DNA of 64,000 nt, from the NCBI GenBank assembly GCA_025917655.1, contig CP084612.1, positions 1,612,001 through 1,676,000 of the forward strand, given 5' to 3'. This DNA is from Chlorella sorokiniana (lineage: Eukaryota > Chlorophyta > Trebouxiophyceae > Chlorellales > Chlorellaceae). Under the pieces are notes generated by a model. It worked only from the letters and a program-made list of their open reading frames with translations. It was not told where the DNA came from and ran no database searches. This document shows positions 54,201 to 64,000 of the stretch, in pieces; position 1 is the first letter of the stretch; every line of letters starts with the position of its first letter. The position numbers and the translations under genes are program-made.

Positions 54201-56586
54201 CTCTCCCGGCCCTCACCGTTGTGCGCGGTGATGACGGCGCCCAGCGGCTCGCACACCACCACTCGCAGCGCTGGCGCCACGCGGTCGCCGATGCGCACCA
54301 GCGGCACCAGCGGCGTGTTGTGACTCATTTGGCCCCAGATCTGGACGGAGGGTGGGTGGGATGGGGTGTGCACGTGTGTGTGTGAGCATGTGTGTTGTGT
54401 GTGCGTGTGTGTGTGGGGGCGGGGGGGGGGCGCGCGCAACTGCACGAACTGGGGCTCGAGGAAGTGCACAGCCGCATGGCAGGGGCGGCAAACCGGCAGC
54501 CACGCTGAGGCGCCGAGGTGGTGCAGGCGGGCGCCCCACGCGCCGCACCTGCGAGATGCCCGAGTCGTGCACCGTGAGCAGCTGCCACTGCATGTCCACC
54601 TCAAAGGTGCGCGTGGCGGGCATGCGGCTGGCCACCGCCACGCTGGCGGCCGTGGAGAAGGAGGAGAGGGCTGCAGGCGTGGGCAAGGGGGCGGGGGGCA
54701 GCGAAGAGCCGTGAAGGCGCTTCAGGGGGTGGGGCGGCTTGCGCCGGGCGGCAGGAAGCAAGCGCGGTGGCAGGGGGCATGCAGGGGGCGGCGGGGGGCC
54801 TTGTGAGCGGCGCACAGGCAGGGGCCGGCGCGGCGCTGGGCCTCACCCTGCGAGCCCGCGGGGGCGCGCTGCACGCGCTCCGACTGCTGCACCACCGCAA
54901 TCGGCGTGATGATGGCCATGTCGTTGGCCAGACCTACAGGCTCGTCTAGCGGGAGGGCGGGGATGAGGGGGAGGGTGCGGCGGCCGAGGCAGCTGTGGGT
55001 GAGGCGTGCGGGGCTGGCGAGCGGCCAGCAACCGGGGGAACCAGCAGGCATCCCACTGTTTTCGGTGATTGCTTGTGATAAACACTCAGCTAACACCAAC
55101 AAAGAACGGGCAGAGCCGGGGCCCCTCACCCATGGACCGCATGCTGTGCGCCGCGATGTGGAAGCCAGCCTGCGTCCACTCCCTGAAGGTGGCAAAGCGG
55201 AGGAGCCGCCGCAGGTCCAGACGCGGCGGCCCGCCGCCATGATGCAGCGCACGGGGCCGTAGTGCGCCGGGTCCCGCGCCAGCTCATGAGACACCATGCT
55301 GTCCAGCTCTGCGGTTGTTGTGTATTCAGGGAATGGGTAGTTGCTCAGGGAAAAGAAAGGAGAGAAGGGAAGGGGAAGCATGAGGCGTGCTGGGAACAGG
55401 TTGGGTGGGAAAGCGTCGTTTGCTTCAGTTCGTTTGGGGCAGGTTGAAGACGGCAGGCATGCTACACTGGCTGCGTGTCCCAGCACCGTTTTCCCGCCAA
55501 AGCGCCGCCACCCCCCTCCTTACCACCAACAACGCACACACACACCACCCTCGTCAGCCCCAGCTTCCTGCACCTCAGGCGTGCGCCGCCGGCCCCCCAC
55601 CCCCCCCCCCCCACCCTACACACACACACACACACCACCCTGGCCCCTGACAGCCCGACTGTGCCCATGGCTGCCGAAGTGGCGCACCCAGGCTGGCAGT
55701 TGTGGGCTGGTAGTCGTCGGGCTCCCGCTTCCCGTCCCCAAAGTGGTTGAGCTCGCCGCGCAGCGTGAGCACCAAGTGCCCTGTGCTCACGCCGCCCCGC
55801 TGCTGCACATCCAGCCGGAAACTCTTGACGCGGCCGCGGTCTGGGGTTGAGGGAAGGCAGGGGGGGAGGTTGCCGAGGGGCAGAGAGGCGGGGAGAGGAA
55901 GGGGGAGGGGCGGTAGCCCAGCGCGTGGCTGGGACGCAACCAGCGGGCGGCAGAGCCCCGCACGCTTCCTGGGGCGCAGAGCGCGGGCCGAACATTGACC
56001 GGCAAGATAGGTCGAGGGCGTGGGGCGCCGCGGCCGCTCCGGCTCTCACCTCCGCCCACCCAGCACCGCCCCAGCTCGTCGGTGGTGATTGTGGTGACCG
56101 AGTGGCCAAACGCCTTGGTGCTGTCCACCACAGCCTCCTGCTTCTGGGCATCGTACACGCTGCAGGCGGGCCGGAGCAGGGAGCGGGACGTTGGTAGGAG
56201 GCGAGGGTGTGCACCAAGCGAGGTAACGCATGCGGGCGCTGTGGGGTTTGATTGTGACCAGGAGCACCGCTGGCCCAGCGCTGCCCCCCTCCACAACACA
56301 CACAAACACGCACGCACCACCACCACACACACCACACACATTGCACACCCAGCATGTTGTCACACATAGGCACAGGCACCGCGGTTGCAGCCGCCGCGCA
56401 CCGGATGTGCCCGCTGGCGTGCCCCGTCCAGATGAGGCCCGACAGGTCGTCGAAGTGCATGCAGGTGACGCTCTTGTCGCCGCGCGCCTCCTTCAGCTCG
56501 CCGGCGATGTCGTTCGACAGGTCCCATGTGAGCAGGCTGCCGTTGCTGAACACGCTCCTGGGAGGGAGGGAGGGAGGCACAGGCAG

Positions 56587-56619
<33 letters not shown>

Positions 56620-58194
56620 GGGGAGGGGGGGGGGGGAGGGCAGCCAGGGGGGCAGCTAGGGAACGACGCGAGAGCTGTAAAGGCAGGCGCTGAATGCAGC
56701 GGCAAGGAGATGGCGGCATGGCGGATATGGTGCCTGCTTCGCCGCCAGGCTGGCGCGGATCCACCCGCGCCGCTGCGGAGGCGCCGGTCTCTGGCGCGCC
56801 CTTGCCGACCCCGCCGTGAAACAATACACGAGAACCCCACCATCATTCGCATGCATCCATAAAGAAAGAAACAGAAACAAGGCAAGCAATGCACCCCCAC
56901 ACGCGGCCGCAGTCGCTCACTTGCTGAGGTAGTACCAGAGGTAGCCCAGCTGGCCGGGCTCCCGCGGCGGCACGTGCACCAGCGAGGTGATGGCCTGGCG
57001 CGAGCCGCCCTTGCGGACCTTCTTGGGCTGCATCGCCTCCTCGGGCACCTGCCGGTCGCCCATCATGTAAGCCACCGCCCCCAGAGCTGGGGCCCTGGGC
57101 CTGGGGCTGAGAGCCATCCGCAGTCATGGGATGCGGCTCCGAGGGCTGGCTGGAGGCGGAGCCCGGTGGGGCGGAGCCGAGGCCGGCGGAGGGCGCGGGC
57201 CCCGAGGCGGCTGCCAGGCCCGACGCGGTCGGCGACAGCGCGGGCGGCCGCCGACGGCGGCGTGCCGCTGCCGAGCGCGGCGCTGGCCAGGGTGCCGAGG
57301 CGGGGCGCGGGGGGGGGGGCGCGCGCTGCAGGCGCGCCTGCTTGGCCAGGCCCGTCAGCTCGCGGATCACCTCGTCAAACTTGAGGGGGTGCCCGGGAGC
57401 ACACCTTGGACACCAGCTTCTGCACGCCGCTCATGGAGCCGTACACGCGCACCACCGCCTCGCCCTGCGGCACGCAAGCAAGGCCGACAGAGGGGTGGGG
57501 TTTGTACCCGACAGCCCAGGGCTGGCACGATGGGTCGGGCTGTGCGGCAAAGGGCGGCAGGCGGCCGCATGCGGCGGCAGGGTGTGGCCGCGGTGCAGCG
57601 GCGTGAGCGTGCAGGGAAACAGATCAGTACTGCGAAACATGACCGGCGGAGACGTCCCGGGAGTTTGCCCGGCACCGTACCGCACCTTGTCCAGCTCGTA
57701 CTGCACGCGGGCGGACAGCTGCTGCAGGGCGCGCTCCCGGGCCAGGTCGATGTCGGGGTCGTACAGCATGTCCTCCAGCGCCACCACCGCCTCGGTGGCA
57801 GCACCCAACAACTCCGTGCACTTCTCGCGGTGCGCGTTGGCGGCCTTGACCTGAGCGCGCAGGTCGGCCAGGTCTTTGCGGCAGCCCTCCACCGCCGCCG
57901 TGCAGCGCTGCAGCTGCTGCGCCTCGCTCTGCTGCACGCTGCGCATCGACGATATCAGCTCGCTGTCCCCGCCATCCGTGGCGGGCGGGCTGGGCGGCAC
58001 GCCGGGCCCCAGCGGGCCGGCAGCAGCTGCGGCAGGGGAGGGCAGGCGGTGGGGTGGGTGGGGCGGCGGCGCCAAGGCCCGGTTGTGGGCGGCACGCGGC
58101 TGGCACCCGACCTTGAAAGACCTCCTGCATCGGTAACATAGCTGAGGCACGCAGGCTGCCGCTCACCAGTCCCAGCAAAGGGCGAAGCGGCCAT
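48254..58194 (-). CDS. WD40-like propeller plus Raf-like (TKL) protein kinase, repeat-rich tail
   Basis: Large signalling kinase, probably cytosolic, of the plant Raf-like MAPKKK group. It starts [10 protein letters not shown] at 58194. Order: helical, coiled-coil-like region (58026-57686, [16 protein letters not shown]); Ala/Pro-rich linker; WD-type strands over many exons ([77 protein letters not shown]); acidic linker; kinase from 52765: [51 protein letters not shown] (DFN in place of DFG), [32 protein letters not shown]. The C-terminal tail (49907-48781) is Ala/Gly/Pro/Ser-rich with 23-residue repeats, and a last exon 48501-48254 carries [19 protein letters not shown]. Most donors and acceptors are clear. 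At least four one-base breaks occur, e.g. the C6 run at 50314-50319. Two separate genes are possible but kinase and WD exons link in phase. Confidence 0.8.
48931..49336. repeat. 69-bp coding minisatellite, about 5 to 6 units
   Basis: Unit starts CCGCCAAACGGACTAGGCGG; clear copies begin at 49130, 49199 and 49268 (69-bp spacing), with a 68-bp copy at 49062 and degenerate copies to the left. On the minus strand it encodes a 23-residue repeat with SPFGGG and [12 protein letters not shown] in the kinase tail. The 68-bp copy is one base short and shifts frame. Confidence 0.85.
56587..56610. repeat. (GT)n microsatellite in an intron of the WD40-kinase gene
   Basis: Uninterrupted GT dinucleotides followed by a G-rich stretch, immediately 3' (plus strand) of exon 56402-56557. 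Confidence 0.85.
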
Positions 58195-58708
58195 CGTGCG
58201 TGCGAGGCCGCGTCAGGCTTGGGTGCAGTCAGGGTTTATGTGCAGAGGCATCACTATGGCGGCTTTCCCCCAAAGCGTCTGTGTCGGCGCCGACTGTTGC
58301 CTCGCTAGCTGAGTGGGGGCACCCCTTGTCGGGCTTGGCAGTTGTGTCAGGTGACAACTGTGTCCTTAGGCCCAAGTCAGCGGTTCGCACGCCCAAAATG
58401 CGAGGAACCTCAAGTTACATGGCTGCAGTACAGGCCGTGAAGTCAGGAAACACTCTTGGTGTCGGGCCTTGGGTGCCAATTATTTCTGATTGTTGCACGG
58501 TGGGAAAGCTTGTGTCACGAAAGCAACTGAGTGTCAAAAGGTTTGCGCCGCCATGGTTGCCGCGCTACCCATTGCTCGTTGCATCATCCGCCACAAGGCT
58601 CCGCTGACATCGTGTTTCGCGCCCGAAGCTTGCGGTGCTACCTCCGCCCGTGCTGCAGGCACCTAGGGCCAGCGGTGCAACGCACTCCGCAACGGCGCCC
58701 CCTGCAGC
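58195..58708. other. divergent promoter region (WD40-kinase / UPF0390-like gene)
   Basis: About 510 bp between two divergent start codons; no coding or RNA gene signal recognised. Confidence 0.45.
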
Positions 58709-59362
58709 ATGGCGCAGAAGCCCTTGGCAAAGGGCAAGAAGCAGCAGAAGCAGCAGGTGCCAAACCGGCATGGGAAGAAGGCGCTGACCAAGAGAGGTGA
58801 ATTCAGTTTCTGCGTTGCTCCGGCTCAGCAGCCTCAGGCTTGCAGGGTCCAGCCGCCGCCACGGTTGCCACGGCTGCACTGTCTGCAGTGAGGCGCGTCA
58901 AACGAATGTGCCCACCCGCCTTGTCTCCACCGTGCCGCAGGCGCGCTCATCAAGCCGCCCAAGCGCGCTGTTCTCAAGCAGGCACACCAGGAGGCGCAGG
59001 AACTCACCAAGGCCATCAACGCCGACAACGAGGAGCACTTCAAGGCCGCCGCGGCCAGCCAGCCGGGCGGGAAGCTGTCCATTGTGAGCCGGCGCGGGGC
59101 CGGCGGGCAGGGCAGCTGCCCTCGGCAGGGCCAGAGCAGCCGGCCGGCACCGCTCGGGCAGAGCCTGGCAGCTTGGCGAGGCCAAGCATTGCTACGGCGC
59201 CTCGGGCGGGGCTGCTGAGCTGCTCTGGCATGCCATCCATGCTGGTTCGTCTGCTCCCCTCCCCTGCAGCTAAAAGCGCCTGTGGCGGCTACCGCCGACG
59301 AAAAGGCAAAGTCCAAGAAGTCGCTGAAACCGGGCACCGCCTTTGGCATGGCGCGGCAGTAG
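58709..59362 (+). CDS. small basic UPF0390/DUF2462-like protein (C19orf53-type)
   Basis: Short Lys-rich protein, 107 residues, in three exons that close in phase without correction: 58709-58796, 58941-59083 and 59270-59362. It begins MAQKPLAKGKKQQKQQ, continues RHGKKALTKRGALIKPPKR, then a helical segment (QEAQELTKAINADNEEHF) and ends GTAFGMARQ. The layout of a basic N-terminus, PPK motif, helix and late LKAP motif matches the family that includes the human Leydig-cell-tumour 10-kDa homologue, whose role is poorly known (probably nuclear or nucleolar). Family assignment is by remembered pattern only. Confidence 0.65.
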
Positions 59363-59756
59363 GCCTGCCCGCCACGCGGCAGCAGTCCTGCCGCCGTCGC
59401 CATTACGACGCAACCCGCACTCCTGACCCATGCAGCTTGCCCCTCCAGCTTCCCTCTCTTGTTTTGCTCTTCCCCGCCGCTACTCTGCCTTGCAACGCTT
59501 TGCTGAACCCAGCCTTCAGGCTCCCGCTCGTCCATCCCGCACACCTGCTCACTTCAGCTTCATTGCTTTGAACAATGTCACATGTACTCAGGTATGAGCA
59601 AGGGAAGAGAGCAAGGGGAGCGATGAGGAAAACAAAGTGTTTGGGTAAGGGTGCGGCCAGGTCAGCCGCGGCGGCAGGCACACGGGTCGGCCACAGCCCG
59701 CAGCAGGCAAGTTGTCGCTTTTAAAAGAGCTGCACCGCGATTCAGTCGGGGCCTGC
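59363..59756. other. convergent 3' region
   Basis: 394 bp between the stops of two convergent genes; presumably two 3' UTRs. No canonical TGTAA was noticed. Confidence 0.45.
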
Positions 59757-62735
59757 TCAGAGGTCGTCGTAGCGCAGCGACTTCGCCACCTTGAAGAAGT
59801 GCTCCGCCGCCTCCTCGGGGTGCCCTGCAGAGCGTGGGGCGCACGGCGCGGCCCAGGGGTGGGCATGGCGGTGCAGGAGCGGTACCCTCGCAGCAGGCGG
59901 CGAAGCTTGGGCGTCCCGCACCCCGCCAGGCGCAGCCGGTGCCGGTGCGCTGGCGCGGGCGTGGGCAGGGTTTCAGCAGGCAAACAGGAGCCACGGGCGC
60001 GGCGATGCACAGACGCGGCTAGCGAGAGCGGGCCAGCTGGCTGCCGCGCCGCGGCTTGCCTGCATGATGCCGTGTCCAAGGTTCATCACGTGCCGCACGC
60101 CCATGTCCTTGGCCGCCTTGGCCGTCTCGCGCACGCGCTGCTCAATCATCTCCTTGCTGCCAAACAGCACGCCGCTGTCCATGTTGCCCTGCGCGCCGCG
60201 AGGGAAAACCAGCGCCGCAGATCCTTGGAGCCATGGAAGCGACGCTGCAGCTGGCTGACCCACCAACCCCTCCCTCTGGCTGCCCCCTCCTGCCGCTCCG
60301 AGCTTTGCCTTAAGAGCCCCTGCCCCAGGAGCAAGGCCCCAGCCCCGCCTGGCCCCACCCGGCCCTCAATGGGAAAGGCCACGGCCCCGCCTGGCCCCCA
60401 CCTGGTACGCAAACTGCGTGCCCGCCCGCTGGATGCCCTCCTTCATGTCCACGGTGTGGCAGAGGGAGATGACGTCGGGGTTGCAGGCCGCCATGCGCTC
60501 CACAAGCGCGCCGCTGTTGGAGATGTAGAGGATGATGGGCAGGTCGGGGCATTGCTGCAGCAGAGGGGGGCTTGTTGTTAGTGGGTGGGTGTGGTTAATG
60601 GGGAGGGTGGGTGAGGGTGCAGTTGCGGGTGGGTGTGGGGCAGGTGGGGCAGGTGGGGGACGCGCGGGCTGTCCTTCTGTTACAGCTCCCTTTCCGTCGC
60701 CACATGCTGTGCACCAGGCAGGCACCCGTTGGCCCACCCCAGGCCGCCTCCCTCCCCGCACACCTTCTTGGCCTCCGCGATGATGTGCTTGAGGTAGGGC
60801 GCGCACCACACGTCGAAATCCAGCGGGGACAGCTGCGCCGCCCACGAGTCGAAAATCTGCACCACCTGCGCGCCGTTGTCGTGCTGCAGCAGCCAAGGAG
60901 GGGGAAGGACGCGGGAGCGTTGACCAGGGCCACAGCAGCGGCGTCGGTGTGCCGCCCCGTGTCCTGTCAGCTAGTTGTGCGCCAGCAGAGGGCGGCAGCG
61001 CGACCAAGCAGCGCGGCAGGGCAGTACAGCTGCCCTGACGCGGCTGATAACCCCGCCTCCCACCTGGTACTTGATGTAGGTGACGACGGCGTCGGCCAGC
61101 TTCTGCAGCAGCGCGTGCAGCACCGCGGGCTCGCTGAACATCAGCTTCTTGATCTGCACGTAGTTCTTGGACATGCCGCCTGCACCACAGCAACCAGCCA
61201 CCGGGCGTGAGGCAAGGTGGGTTGCAGACGGAAAACGTGGGGATGAAAAATTGGATGCAGGCGTGTAGAGTGGTGTCAGATGCACGGATGGATGCTGGAC
61301 AAGCCGCTCCGAGCCTCGCCAGGCGGTGTGCTGACGCCGATACGCCAACATGCCCTTTGCGCCTTCCCTTTCCCTCCCCGCGACACACGCAAGCAGGCAG
61401 CCAGCAGCGAAGCCCTCGCGACCCGCACGCGCGCACGCCGCCACCCACCCTCCACGATGTAGGTGGCCAGGGTGAAGGGGGCGCCCACAAAGCCCAGCAC
61501 CGCGGCCTCGTTGCCGACCTCGGCCCGCAGGCGGCGCAGCGCCTCCCCACAAACGGCACGCAGTCGTCGGGCACCAGCGGCGTCACCTTGTCCACGGCCT
61601 GTGGGGCACAAGGGAGGAGAAGGCGGCGGGGCGAAAAGCAAGGGTTGTGAAGTCAACAAAAGTGTGCCAACTCACGGTTGTCCACATGCTTGCGACAAGC
61701 GGTGTGGATGGAGCGCCGGGCATCGGCTCGGCAGTTGGTGCAGCTGTAGGGGTGTGCCAATAAGGCCTGGGTCCCCCCCAACACACACACACACAAACAC
61801 ACACAAAAAAACCGGCTGAAGCTGTCCCGCATGCGCCGCCGCTCACCGCCATGGTGCGGATGGGGTCGGCGATCACGGGGCCCTTGCCCTTGTCGATGTC
61901 AAAGGGGATGTTCATGCCCGCGATGGGGGTGAGGATGTCGGAGAAGAGGATGACGCCGTCGGGCTGGAAGGCGCGCCACGGCTGCAGGCTCACCTCCACC
62001 GCCACGTCCGTGTTCTCTGCGGGGGCGGAGACGTGGGGCAGAGCGTGGGTGGGGAAGGGGAGCGGGGGGACGGGGTGAGAGAAGGAGTGGTCCTCGCGAG
62101 GGAGGAAACATTGGGGTCGCGATCATGCAGCATGGCCCGTCTGCGGCGCCCGCCTGGCAGCCAAGCGCGCTGTGCGTGCGCACCGGAGCGCTCGCGGAAG
62201 GTGGTGTACTTCTTGCACAGCTCCTGGTAGACCTTCATGTACCGCCCAGCCTGGCGCATCATCCACACGGGCGGACGCTCAACGGCCTCGCCGCGCAGCG
62301 CGCGCAGCAGCAGCGGATCGTCGGAGGACTGCGTGGCAGAGGCAGGCCCGGAAGCAGTGGCGGCTGATGTGAAGGGCGGCCAGGGGCGATAGTACAAGGG
62401 CAAGGGGTGGAGAGAGCTGGGAAGGGCAGCGGGGAGGCGGGGGCAGCCTAGGCGTGGGCGGCAGCGGCTGCATCCGAGGGTTCCTTGGGCCCCACCTTGG
62501 TCGATGCGCCCGCCGCCTGCTCAACCGAGGCCACCGCCTGCACCTGAACGCTCTTGCGAGCGGCCCGCTGCGGATGGGAGCAGCAAAGACGGAGAGCGAG
62601 TGGGTGCCCCGGCCCGCACCGGCCTGATGAATGGGCGTTGAAATCATGAGCTTAACAATTTCTGCAGTGACTTACCGCCTTCAGCGCGGGCTTGAAGGCC
62701 GCATTGGCCTGCTGGGCAACAAACGCAGTCTGCAT
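59757..62735 (-). CDS. HEME: uroporphyrinogen decarboxylase, plastid-targeted
   Basis: Decarboxylates uroporphyrinogen III to coproporphyrinogen III in the tetrapyrrole pathway (haem and chlorophyll), in the chloroplast. Ten exons: 62735-62676, 62567-62496, 62328-62184, 62016-61847, 61598-61449, 61179-61064, 60883-60764, 60554-60402, 60188-60060 and 59824-59757. The first ~45 residues ([20 protein letters not shown], then [14 protein letters not shown]) are a transit peptide: basic, Ala/Ser-rich. Signature [12 protein letters not shown] with the substrate-binding Arg is intact, as are [38 protein letters not shown] and NLGHGI. Exon 9 ends at a GC donor (CAG then GCAAGC). Single missing bases at 61545-61548 and 59817-59820 break the frame; adding one each restores the family sequence and phases. 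Confidence 0.97.
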
Positions 62736-63171
62736 TGTGCTGCTGGAGCTGCGATAGCTTGTTGAATAATGCGCCCTCGACTGCACCAATCCACAGTGAC
62801 ACTCAGAGAGTCTGCAGATGCTGTCTTTAGCAACCTCATCCGCAGGTGCTATCTTGTTGTCTGCCACGTCTGCATGCTCGGTTGTAGCGTTAAACAGCAC
62901 CTTTGCTGATCAATTCTTTCATTTTGAGCGTTTCTCAATTTTCTCAGCACTGCTCTGCAGTGTCGGGATTTGGACGGCGTGCTGACCTTCTCCTCCAACG
63001 GGGATGTAGGCTCCTCGGTCATTGAATAGCATGCGCTTGACATGAACGGTCGGCTGTGACAGCAAGCGCGGGGGCACATGGCAGGGGTTTCCCCCTCGCT
63101 GATGCCTACTGACCGCGCCGGTTAGCAGCGTGTGCAGCCTTGCGCCCAGCCCCACGCTTGGCTGCTAGCCC
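62736..63171. promoter_or_regulatory. 436-bp divergent promoter, UROD and J-domain gene
   Basis: The start codons of the two genes are head-to-head with 436 bp between them, including both 5' UTRs. The region is visibly AT-richer than the genes. No specific factor site is recognised. Confidence 0.5.
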
Positions 63172-63966
63172 ATGGCAGGACGCAGCAACCTGCCCTTCAC
63201 TGATCCATGGGCGGTGCTGGGTGTGGCACGGGCGCCAGCCGCGACGAGGTCAAGGCCGCGTTCCGTTGCGCCGCCCTCCGCTGCCACCCAGGTGTGCGTC
63301 CAGTTCCTCGTGCTTGCTGCCTGTTTGAGACGCAGGGTGAGCATGGTCGCCCACCAGCGCAATGCTGGCGAAGCATTGCCAGCGATATCACGCGCCTGAT
63401 ATGGAAGCCACTTGCGCGCAGATGTTGATGCTGATCCCCGGGCCGCTGCGCGGTTTGCCGAGGTGAAGGCCGCTGCAGATGCGCTGCTCAAGGTGAGCGG
63501 GGTCTGGTTGGCCGCCGACGGTCGCTCAGGGCTGCCTTAAAGCAAGATTGTTGATATAATTCTTGCGTCAATTTGAAGGCTGCCGCTCATCTCTCTGTGT
63601 GTGCAGCACCCTCGGGCAGGGAGAGTACAGGCAGCCGCTTGGAGCGCGCACCGTGCCGCCGCAGCGCAGCCTGGCGCTCCACTGCACACCACCCGCATGC
63701 TGTGGGCCGGTGCCTGCGTGGCCTGCGCGCTGGCCTTTGCCTACGGCGCCTTCTGGGCCCGTTACGCACAGCGACGCTCGGAGGCAGCGGGTTCCCCGGG
63801 TGCCACGGCAAGGGACCCAGCGCCGCAGCGCCGCAAGCTCTTGGCAGTGCTGCTGGCGGAGAAGCAGCAGCAGCAGCAAGAGGCACAACGCCTAGCTGCT
63901 GCGGGAGGTGCAGCGCCAGATGGGTCACCAGGACCTGGGTCCTTCCAAGCAAGCAAGCCCCAATAG
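63172..63966 (+). CDS. J-domain (DnaJ-like) protein with a single membrane helix
   Basis: Hsp70 co-chaperone, probably membrane-anchored. Three exons: 63172-63291, 63422-63492 and 63607-63966, about 183 residues. Residues ~10-65 are the J domain: DPWAVLGV, SRDEVKAAFRCAALRCHPD, then DPRAAARFAEVKAAADALLK. The HPD motif is created across the first splice (CAC CCA G joined to AT). One G is missing at 63225-63226; adding it restores both the J domain and the exon phase. The last exon has a hydrophobic helix (MLWAGACVACALAFAYGAFW) about 65 residues before the end, followed by a Gln-rich tail (LLAEKQQQQQEAQRL). With no N-terminal signal, the J domain should face the cytosol, or the stroma/matrix if imported. 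Organelle not determinable. Confidence 0.8.
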
Positions 63967-64000
63967 CTGCACGTCCTCACTCCACCGCGCTGGGTTGCCG

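Noticed and set aside
1-64000. tRNA, rRNA or other structured RNA genes
   Set aside because: A scan by eye of the intergenic stretches found no convincing cloverleaf or rRNA segment; a covariance-model search would be needed to exclude them.

Overview
This window looks like nuclear DNA from a GC-rich green alga, probably a chlorophyte of the Chlorella group (Trebouxiophyceae); the genus cannot be told from sequence alone. The signs are high GC, genes broken by many short GT-AG introns (plus a few GC-AG ones), GT/CA tracts inside introns, a plastid-targeted haem enzyme, a plastid-type DUF4079 protein and long Ser-Pro/Lys-Pro cell-wall-type stalks. There is no sign of bacterial, organellar or viral DNA. 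Coordinates were worked out by eye from splice sites, reading phase and family motifs.

Layout, left to right. 0.8-3.3 kb (-): PDK1-type AGC kinase. 3.9-5.5 kb (+): ankyrin-repeat protein. 5.9-14.0 kb (-): a very large secreted protein with a CEMIP/TMEM2-like G8 + beta-helix half and a GH16 glucanase half. 15.1-17.6 kb (-): DUF789 protein. 18.7-20.8 kb (+): secretory cyclophilin with 10 exons. 21.6-23.7 kb (+): DUF4079 plastid membrane protein. 24.5-41.8 kb (+): a tandem array of five paralogous secreted genes (A-E) sharing a signal peptide and an N-terminal beta-rich domain. A-D carry long Pro-rich stalks and a common C-terminal domain; E carries a different C-terminal half. 43.8-47.2 kb (-): eIF4A. 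48.3-58.2 kb (-): a 10-kb gene joining a WD40-like region to a Raf-like kinase and a repeat tail. 58.7-59.4 kb (+): small UPF0390/DUF2462-like protein. 59.8-62.7 kb (-): plastid uroporphyrinogen decarboxylase. 63.2-64.0 kb (+): membrane-anchored J-domain protein.

Most genes are unrelated housekeeping or signalling genes. Two regions are accessory and extracellular: the G8-GH16 locus and the five-gene Pro-rich array. Both probably act in the cell wall or extracellular matrix. The array is the best candidate for a little-described system. It shows recent duplication (A and B are nearly identical, 3.67 kb apart), shared promoter-proximal inverted repeats, near-identical first introns, and a swap of the C-terminal module behind the same splice junction in copy E.

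A major caution: many exons, including those of eIF4A and UROD, are out of frame by exactly one base at G/C homopolymers. Adding one base per site restores both the protein and the downstream intron phase. This points to homopolymer under-calling in the assembly rather than mass pseudogenisation, so protein translations taken directly from this window will be wrong in many places.
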